Of a stretch of DNA of 11,832 nt, positions 7,866-11,832 are shown in pieces. The notes under the pieces are model-generated. The model saw only the letters and a list, made by a program, of their open reading frames with translations, made no database searches and was not told where the DNA came from. The DNA lies in the NCBI GenBank assembly GCA_039925865.1, contig JBDSYA010000305.1, positions 1-11,832 of the forward strand, given 5' to 3'. How positions within the stretch are numbered: the stretch's first letter is position 1; each line of letters begins with the position of its first letter. The position numbers and the translations under genes were made by a program. Origin of the DNA: JBDSYA01 sp039925865 (GTDB taxonomy: Bacteria > Bacteroidota > Ignavibacteria > Tepidaquicellales > Tepidaquicellaceae).

Positions 7866-8048
7866 ACATCCGTCCAAAACGATTTTTAGATTAAAAAACT
7901 TTGAAATAATTAATTGTTCATTGAAAACTTTCTTAATCTTCAAATAACCCGGGTTTGGGAGGGGTGTTTCATATGTTTCTACAAATTATTGCTTTAGTAA
8001 AATCTTATTAATAAGAACTTATTCTGAACAACCGTTTTGGACGCATGT
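7866..8048. repeat. Pair of 16-bp inverted arms, 183 bp outer span
   Basis: ACATCCGTCCAAAACG (7866-7881) and the reverse complement of 8033-8048 (ACATGCGTCCAAAACG) match at 15 of 16 positions, with 11 consecutive bases identical. Chance occurrence of such a match in this short spacer is unlikely. It may mark the ends of a small non-autonomous element or two sites for a DNA-binding protein. No flanking target duplication is visible next to the arms. Confidence 0.5.
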
Positions 8049-8145
8049 GATGAGTTTAAATATATTTTTCTGAATTGTTCGGAATTTTATTTTAAGTAAA
8101 AAATATTTTCTTAGAAAAATAAATCCGATATAGTTATATTGCCAC

Positions 8146-8160
8146 TTAACCTAAAAAAAT
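8146..8160 (+). repeat. 15-bp direct repeat, copy 2, at the operon start
   Basis: TTAACCTAAAAAAAT lies 4 bases before the ATG at 8165. An A-rich stretch just upstream of the start is the usual translation-initiation context in Bacteroidota, so this copy probably includes the ribosome entry region of the first operon gene. Confidence 0.5.
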
Positions 8161-8164
8161 AAAT

Positions 8165-8683
8165 ATGGCAAACTCTAATTTAGATCCAGTCGAAGAAGTT
8201 ACACTTGAACAATGGGCAGGTGTTAATGCGATGCTTGCTTCAGGCACTTCAACAGACGATGCAATAAAAACTATCGGCGCCGATATGCCGAAGTGGGACC
8301 GGGTAAATGCAGAATGGCTTTCAAGAATGAAGAATGATACTTCGTTTACGATCGCTACAAAATATGCGGCTGCATTCAATACAAATGCTTCAGGAAATCT
8401 TGGAGGCGGATCGCAAATCTCTGCCGAATCAATTCCATTTGAAAAATTCGTTGAATCAATGGTGGCGCAAGACGTATTGGGCAAGCAGGGCAGGGATGCT
8501 CAGGATGTATTGAAAGATTTTGGAATGACAGTTGCGGATTATTCAAATGTAAGTTCGTATTGGAGCGGAAAGATGATGTCGGACTTTTCACTTGCCGCCA
8601 AAATGGGTCAGCTTGATGCACAGTTCAGAAAAAAGTATGAAAGCATGAAAGGCGAAGGCTCTCACGGCGATATTGAATTTTAA
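8165..8683 (+). CDS. Uncharacterised small protein with two-fold internal repeat (operon gene 1)
   Basis: I do not recognise a function for this 172-residue protein. It contains two related helical units of about 60 residues, at about 13-73 and 91-157. Shared positions include (L/F)E(Q/K)(W/F) at the start, a DA followed by an I/L-K pair, an aromatic plus V (WDRVNAEW versus YSNVSSYW), then W...M..D..F..A.K. The units are joined by a Gly/Ser/Asn-rich linker (72-86). The pattern of W-x3-M-x2-D after a small helix recalls the style of DUF6620-like proteins, but that is from memory and uncertain. There is no signal peptide, membrane segment or cysteine, so a soluble cytoplasmic protein is expected. 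The ATG at 8165 is the first in frame and follows an A-rich stretch. It begins a tight operon: gene 2 starts 3 bp after the stop. Confidence 0.8.
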   Translation: MANSNLDPVEEVTLEQWAGVNAMLASGTSTDDAIKTIGADMPKWDRVNAEWLSRMKNDTSFTIATKYAAAFNTNASGNLGGGSQISAESIPFEKFVESMVAQDVLGKQGRDAQDVLKDFGMTVADYSNVSSYWSGKMMSDFSLAAKMGQLDAQFRKKYESMKGEGSHGDIEF

Positions 8684-8686
8684 TAC

Positions 8687-9196
8687 ATGACCGAAAATAA
8701 AAACATAACTGAATTCAATAAAGAAATTGAAAAAGCATTTCAGGCTGCATGGCATTCTGAAAAAGGCGGTGATGACGCATGGAATCAATTTCTTTCATTA
8801 TATGGAATAGAAGCAATTTCTTCTCAGGATAAACAATCTCTTCTTAATTCTGAAATGAAAATTGCCAAAGGCGCTTTTCCAATTGAACTAAGGCGAATTT
8901 ATGAAAAAATATTCGAAAAATATTCCACGAAAGGTGACCCGCAGTTAAATGATGCTCTGAATAATTTTGATATGGAATCTAAAATAAAAGATTATTATCA
9001 AAAGATAAAACCCTTTTCGGGAATGAGTGATATTTTTGGAAATGCGAGTTCAAGCCTGCATAAATATTCCGCAGGTATGAAAAAAGAAAAACACAGCACC
9101 ATGAAATGTAAGAATTGCGGCGCACCGCGGCTTGAAGAAATGCAGTATGACGTCTGCCTGTTTTGTGGAAGTAAACTTTTTGAAAATAACATTTAA
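8687..9196 (+). CDS. Uncharacterised protein with C-terminal zinc ribbon (operon gene 2)
   Basis: A 169-residue protein of unknown function. Residues 1-135 are predicted mostly helical and charged, with no motif I recognise. The C-terminus is a compact zinc ribbon: C141-x2-C144 (CKNCGAPR) and C157-x2-C160 (CLFCGS), 12 residues apart. That is the shape of zinc ribbons that bind nucleic acid or serve as protein-docking knuckles. Neither a signal peptide nor a membrane helix is seen. The start is the ATG 3 bp after the stop of gene 1, and gene 3 begins 6 bp after its own stop, so the three are almost certainly made together. The shared use of a four-cysteine zinc site in genes 2 and 3 suggests a common complex, which is inference. 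Confidence 0.8.
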   Translation: MTENKNITEFNKEIEKAFQAAWHSEKGGDDAWNQFLSLYGIEAISSQDKQSLLNSEMKIAKGAFPIELRRIYEKIFEKYSTKGDPQLNDALNNFDMESKIKDYYQKIKPFSGMSDIFGNASSSLHKYSAGMKKEKHSTMKCKNCGAPRLEEMQYDVCLFCGSKLFENNI

Positions 9197-9202
9197 AAAT
9201 TT

Positions 9203-9970
9203 ATGAGTATCCTCTCATCAATTTTCGGAAGCAACGATACATCGTCTCCGGAATTTCAGCAGCTTGTCACAAGATGGGATAATTTTGTCGCAAAGCTCAA
9301 GGAACGGTATTTCGAAGTACTCAAACAGTCGGAAGAACCATTGAATAATGTCATTGAGAATATTCAATATGATACAGTTATCATTCATAATATAAAGAAC
9401 GGTCTTAATGATCAGACAGTACAGCAACTTTCACAAAAGGCTGATGAGGGTTGGTTAAAAATGCAGGGTGAGATGAGCAAGCTTGGTGTTTCATTCAACC
9501 TCATAAATGAACAGCGAACCAAGGTTGACCGGTTTAAAGATTGGGTTGCGGTAGAGTTTCAGAAATTTGAAGCAGGGCTTTATGCCAAGGCTGCGAGGAA
9601 GATTCAGGATAATGTTCAGAAACACATAGATGTGAATAAACTTCACAGGTGTACACAATGTGCGGCCGAACTTCCTATAAAAATTTTTTCATTTATGTCA
9701 ATTAATTTAAAATGCGAGAGCTGCGGTTCGGTAAATACATATCAGCCTGATGACCGTATCAGGGCAATGGAATACTATGTAATAAATCATCTTGCAGAAG
9801 AATATGCATTGCCTGAAAAGTTAAAAGCAAGGACGGATAAAAGTGCGCAAAAGGAATATTATAAAAAATACTATACATATCTTATGGAAAATGTCCCGGA
9901 TAAAAAAGAATTTTATGAAAGGGATATGAATGAAAGAATGAATAATCCGCTTTTCAATATGGGTTTTTAA
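9203..9970 (+). CDS. Uncharacterised protein with central zinc-ribbon-like motif (operon gene 3)
   Basis: A 255-residue protein of unknown function. It starts MSILSSIFGSND, a short amphipathic segment that could be a membrane- or partner-contact helix. A long helical region follows (about 15-145) with coiled-coil-like spacing (WDNFVAKLKERYFEVLKQ and later WVAVEFQKFEAGLYAKAARK). A zinc site C150-x2-C153 (CTQC) and C171-x2-C174 (CESCGS) comes next. The C-terminal helical part is very rich in Tyr, Lys and Glu (EYYKKYYTYLMEN) and ends NPLFNMGF. Hydropathy shows no transmembrane span. It is the last gene of the operon; a weak hairpin with a T-run follows at 9981-10004. Nothing in it resembles a nuclease, ATPase or known toxin that I can identify. 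Confidence 0.8.
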   Translation: MSILSSIFGSNDTSSPEFQQLVTRWDNFVAKLKERYFEVLKQSEEPLNNVIENIQYDTVIIHNIKNGLNDQTVQQLSQKADEGWLKMQGEMSKLGVSFNLINEQRTKVDRFKDWVAVEFQKFEAGLYAKAARKIQDNVQKHIDVNKLHRCTQCAAELPIKIFSFMSINLKCESCGSVNTYQPDDRIRAMEYYVINHLAEEYALPEKLKARTDKSAQKEYYKKYYTYLMENVPDKKEFYERDMNERMNNPLFNMGF

Positions 9971-9980
9971 TGATTAATTG

Positions 9981-10004
9981 AAGTTACTTAAAACTTATTT
10001 TTTT
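9981..10004 (+). terminator. Weak intrinsic terminator candidate after the unknown operon
   Basis: AAGTT (9981-9985) pairs with AACTT (9992-9996) over a 6-base loop, followed by A and seven T (9998-10004). The stem is short and AT-only, so this is a modest call, helped by its position 10 bases after the last operon gene. Confidence 0.35.
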
Positions 10005-10080
10005 GTCATTCTGAGCGTAGCGCCACGAATGGATCACTTTGTGGCACTTCACTCCACTTCGATCCGTTACCTGCAGATTG
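10005..10080. repeat. Dispersed intergenic repeat (GTCATTCTGAGCG type)
   Basis: The opening GTCATTCTGAGCGTAGCG is a widely recurring intergenic repeat start in Bacteroidota and relatives (from general knowledge; only one copy is in this window). Internal pairing is visible: GCCAC (10022-10026) with GTGGC (10041-10045), and GGATC (10031-10035) with GATCC (10061-10065). It lies in the convergent gap between the unknown operon and the SIMPL gene, the usual place for such elements. Confidence 0.55.
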
Positions 10081-10115
10081 AAAAAATGAGCAACCTCAGT
10101 AATTTTTAGAAGTCT

Positions 10116-10865
10116 CTACTTAATGGAAAAACTCATATTGACAACCACAGTAATTGTTTTATCAATTGAAGAAGTGTTATTCATACCATAATCGGAAACT
10201 TCAGTTGAATTTTTTGCATTGATCTGAATCACTCCCATTTTCGAAGAACGAACCTCTCCGATAGAATTATCAGTGCTGCGGGCGATCTGCTCTGCGCGCT
10301 GTTTCGCATCCTGAGCTGCAAGTCCTATCATTTCAATTTTTAAATTACCGATCTTTGTATATGAGAATTCAGGCGGAAGCGAATTAATTTCTATGCCTTC
10401 ATTTATTAATTCGGTTGCTTCACGAGAAAGTTTATCGATCTTATCCACGTCATTGGATTCAATTGAAACATCCTGAGACAAGCGGTAACCTGAGATCTGA
10501 TTGGTTGCATAACCCTGTGAATTATTTATATAAATGGTGTTGGTATTAATTGCAGACATTATAATTTTTTCAGCTGCAAACCCTTTTGACTGAAGGTAAT
10601 TTGTAACTTTCAGATTGTTTTCTTTTAATTTTGTATATGCATCCTGAAGTGAATTAGATTCGCTTGAGAAAGAACCTCTCCAAATTGCATAATCCGATTT
10701 TATATCTTTTGAAGCTGAACCTGTAACAGTTACAGTCACACTGCTTCTTGAAACATATTTCCAGGTTGATGATATTATAAAAGCGCCTATAATAAATCCA
10801 AGTGCTAAAATTGTTGCCAGGACAGCATAGTTCTTTTTATTCTCATTTATATTTGTGATACTCAT
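10116..10865 (-). CDS. SIMPL-domain (DUF541, YggE-like) protein
   Basis: A 249-residue protein with a single N-terminal membrane helix (about 12-34, AVLATILALGFIIGAFII) and the SIMPL domain behind it (about 43-248), likely exposed to the periplasm. Family features are VTVTGSASKDIKSDYAIW (44-61), the KVTNYLQSKG and I.M..I.T.T pattern in the middle, AAQDAKQRAEQIA near 182-194, and the closing TITVVVNMSFSIK strand. SIMPL proteins form oligomeric rings or donut-like assemblies; E. coli YggE and Brucella BP26 are members, linked loosely to stress and envelope function, but no activity is firmly assigned. The start at 10865 leaves a short polar N-terminus (MSITNINENKK) before the helix, which suits an N-in anchor. 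It is apparently a single-gene unit; the repeat-rich region lies directly upstream of it. Confidence 0.9.
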   Translation of the reverse strand: MSITNINENKKNYAVLATILALGFIIGAFIISSTWKYVSRSSVTVTVTGSASKDIKSDYAIWRGSFSSESNSLQDAYTKLKENNLKVTNYLQSKGFAAEKIIMSAINTNTIYINNSQGYATNQISGYRLSQDVSIESNDVDKIDKLSREATELINEGIEINSLPPEFSYTKIGNLKIEMIGLAAQDAKQRAEQIARSTDNSIGEVRSSKMGVIQINAKNSTEVSDYGMNNTSSIDKTITVVVNMSFSIK

Positions 10866-10924
10866 AAAATTTTTTAAGCAAACTAAAATTTTAAAAACGA
10901 AAATACAACCGAAAAGAATTTGTT

Positions 10925-10955
10925 TCGGAGTTCCGAAGAGTTTGAAAACTCCGAC
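10925..10955 (+). repeat. REP-like hairpin unit 1 (forward orientation)
   Basis: TCGGAGTT (10925-10932) pairs with AACTCCGA (10947-10954) over a 14-base loop beginning CCGAAGAG. Read on the + strand, this is the same unit as copies 2 and 3 read on the - strand. Confidence 0.65.
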
Positions 10956-11021
10956 GCGGGATTTAAAAAATCTATTTCCATTTTTTTATTTTCAATTTCG
11001 CACCCCGACTTCGACGGAACA

Positions 11022-11100
11022 TTCACGCCACACAGTCGGAGTTTCCGTGCTCTTCGGGACTTCGAACGGAACAATACAAACAAGTCTCAACTCTTCGAAC
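11022..11100 (-). repeat. Direct repeat copy A containing REP-like unit 2 (reverse orientation)
   Basis: The hairpin unit lies at 11035-11067. Its outer stem is degenerate (GTTCGAAGT versus the expected GTCGGAGT), but the core CCCGAAGAG and the ACTCCGAC arm are kept. The following bases, including ACAAACAAGTCTCAACTC (11077-11094), recur in copy B about 91 bp on. Confidence 0.65.
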
Positions 11101-11113
11101 TCCTTCGGTTCCT

Positions 11114-11191
11114 TTCACGCCCTCGTCGGAGTCTCCGCGCTCTTCGGGACTCCGACGGAACATTACAAACAAGTCTCAACTCTTCGAAACT
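11114..11191 (-). repeat. Direct repeat copy B containing REP-like unit 3 (reverse orientation)
   Basis: The best-preserved hairpin is here: GTCGGAGTC (11125-11133) pairs perfectly with GACTCCGAC (11148-11156). Past a one-base bulge, CCG (11135-11137) also pairs with CGG (11145-11147). The tail with ACAAACAAGTCTCAACTC matches copy A. It lies only 13 bp from the stop of the transposase remnant. Confidence 0.7.
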
Positions 11192-11203
11192 TCTTCGATC
11201 CAT

Positions 11204-11371
11204 TTAATAAATAATTTCAACATCATATATACCCGTACCCTTTATGTAATTTGAAGCACTTGAATGAACATAATCTTCAGGTTTTTCTGCAAGTCTCCAA
11301 TTGTGTGTGCAAGGATTATGATGTATATAATTCAGTTTCTCTTCAAACAATTTTGTTTTGGACAGATTATT
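11204..11371 (-). pseudogene. C-terminal remnant of a REP-associated (IS200-like, Y1) transposase
   Basis: A 55-codon open stretch on the - strand ends at TAA (11204-11206) and is bounded upstream by an in-frame stop at 11372-11374. It has no start codon of its own. It reads LFEEKLNYIHHNPC, then WRLAEKPEDYVHSSASNYI and GTGIYDVEII. The YIHxNP motif, followed about 12-20 residues later by PEDY.HSSA.NY, is the signature C-terminal end of RAYT / transposase IS200-like proteins, a HUH-type single-strand transposase family that mobilises REP palindromes. The N-terminal two thirds, including the HUH histidines and the catalytic tyrosine, are missing; an IS4-family fragment lies immediately upstream. 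It is therefore inactive. Identification is from motif recognition and is fairly secure despite the length. Confidence 0.75.
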
Positions 11372-11400
11372 TTAGATTTTAAAAACAACCCCTGTCAATA

Positions 11401-11751
11401 TTATTTTGCAAATAACATTTCTTGCTTGCCATCGGTAATTAATTCATCCGGTGGCTTAAATGGTTCATCTAAAAATCCCCTCAAATCAATTTTTAAGAAT
11501 AAACAACCTCTTAAGGCTGCTACAAGGTTAGATAAACTCCATGCGTATTTTGCTATCTGCTTTAAATATCTAAGTATTAGATAACTGATCAATGCTGTCC
11601 AAATCTGTATCATCACTGCATTTTCAGTAGTTCCTACAAAAGATTTGATTTTTAAACTGCTTTTTAACTCTTTAAAGAATGTTTCTATGTCCCATCGGCG
11701 TCTGTATATTTGGCACATGTCAATGAAATTGTGTTTGCCCGGTTGCAAATC
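11401..11751 (-). pseudogene. C-terminal fragment of an IS4-family DDE transposase
   Basis: The 116 codons end at TAA (11401-11403) and include the IS4-family signature Y-x2-R-x3-E-x6-K, exactly met by YRRRWDIETFFKELK: tyrosine, arginine, catalytic glutamate and lysine. Downstream, KSFVGTTENAVMIQIWTALISYLIL and WSLSNLVAALRGCLFLKIDL are the usual C-terminal helices, and the ending EMLFAK looks like a natural terminus. The first two catalytic aspartates and all of the N-terminal part are absent. The frame meets a stop at 11752-11754, and the apparent start at 11746-11748 is only a TTG inside the domain. The remaining 78 bases to the window edge do not continue the transposase in any frame I could recognise. 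It is most likely a broken copy, interrupted by a frameshift or deletion at about 11750. Confidence 0.8.
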
Positions 11752-11832
11752 TTAGATTAAATAATTGATTTATTTCATATTCACATCCTTTAAGAATGGG
11801 AACAGGGTTTTTCCATTTTTTATTTAGTAGTC

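Larger units (their letters stand above)
7581..8164. other. 584-bp divergent intergenic region rich in inverted and direct repeats
   Basis: There is no supported gene of normal size. It must contain the promoters of der (-) and of the unknown operon (+). It holds a tandem pair of CACTGTTTA (7634 and 7644, 10-bp period), a 15-bp inverted repeat (7665-7713), a pair of 16-bp inverted arms (7866-7881 and 8033-8048), a 10-bp palindrome AACCCGGGTT (7946-7955), a 14-bp palindrome TCTTATTAATAAGA (8003-8016), and an exact 15-bp direct repeat (7778-7792 and 8146-8160). The density of such structure is high for an AT-rich spacer. Confidence 0.7.
10866..11203. other. Non-coding repeat-rich region upstream of the SIMPL gene
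   Basis: There is no supported gene. Open frames crossing it on both strands consist of repeat sequence with Phe/Ser-rich translations. It holds three REP-like hairpins and a roughly 75-bp direct repeat, described separately. The SIMPL promoter should lie in the AT-rich first 55 bases (10866-10920). Confidence 0.7.

Noticed and set aside
7946..8016. CRISPR-like or riboswitch structure around the palindromes AACCCGGGTT and TCTTATTAATAAGA
   Set aside because: There is no repeat-spacer periodicity and no known riboswitch core; they are isolated palindromes in AT-rich DNA.
10855..11214. Long + strand frames (119 and 95 codons) upstream of the SIMPL gene
   Set aside because: They are readings through the hairpin and direct-repeat DNA, overlap each other in different frames, and match no protein family.
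11264..11584. A 106-codon + strand frame
   Set aside because: It is antisense to the RAYT remnant and the IS4 fragment, both of which have clear family motifs on the - strand.
11720..11830. A 36-codon - strand frame at the window edge (contains NPVPILKGCEYEINQLF), overlapping the IS4 fragment in another frame
   Set aside because: It could be the frameshifted upstream part of the transposase or a different partial gene, but no motif supports either and it is cut by the window edge.

Overview
The window comes from an AT-rich genome of the Bacteroidota/Chlorobi (FCB) group, most likely an ignavibacterial relative. The main evidence is the first gene, a secreted repeat protein ending in a type IX secretion (T9SS) sorting domain with the YPNPFNP core typical of that group. 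Starts mostly lack clear Shine-Dalgarno sites, and the rest is a mix of housekeeping genes and decayed mobile DNA. The taxonomic call is an inference from protein style; no rRNA or tRNA gene is visible.

Layout. Positions 24-1661 (+) encode an exported SBBP-type beta-propeller protein. Positions 1914-2351 (-) encode an OsmC-family protein, divergent from a tight three-gene run on the + strand: a LOG-type Rossmann protein (2469-3248), a VOC/glyoxalase-fold protein starting at TTG (3251-3619), and a prokaryotic inward-rectifier K+ channel (3627-4574). Convergent to these, on the - strand, are a YifB/ComM-type AAA ATPase (4595-6121) and, upstream of it, the ribosome-assembly GTPase Der (6219-7580). 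Der carries an unusual insertion of about 16 residues in its second GTPase domain.

After a structured 584-bp gap containing long inverted and direct repeats comes the least explained part: three tightly spaced + strand genes (8165-8683, 8687-9196, 9203-9970). They encode a small protein with a two-fold internal repeat and two unrelated-looking proteins, each with a pair of CxxC motifs (zinc-ribbon-like). No signal peptides or membrane spans are visible, so they probably act together in the cytoplasm. I do not know their function, and this is the best candidate for an undescribed system here.

The right end is a SIMPL-domain membrane-anchored protein (10116-10865, -) followed by a small graveyard of mobile DNA. 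It holds three REP-like hairpin units in both orientations (10925-11190), the C-terminal remnant of a REP-associated (IS200-like) transposase (11204-11371, -) that is not an annotated-size ORF, and the C-terminal part of an IS4-family DDE transposase (11401-11751, -) cut off upstream by an in-frame stop.
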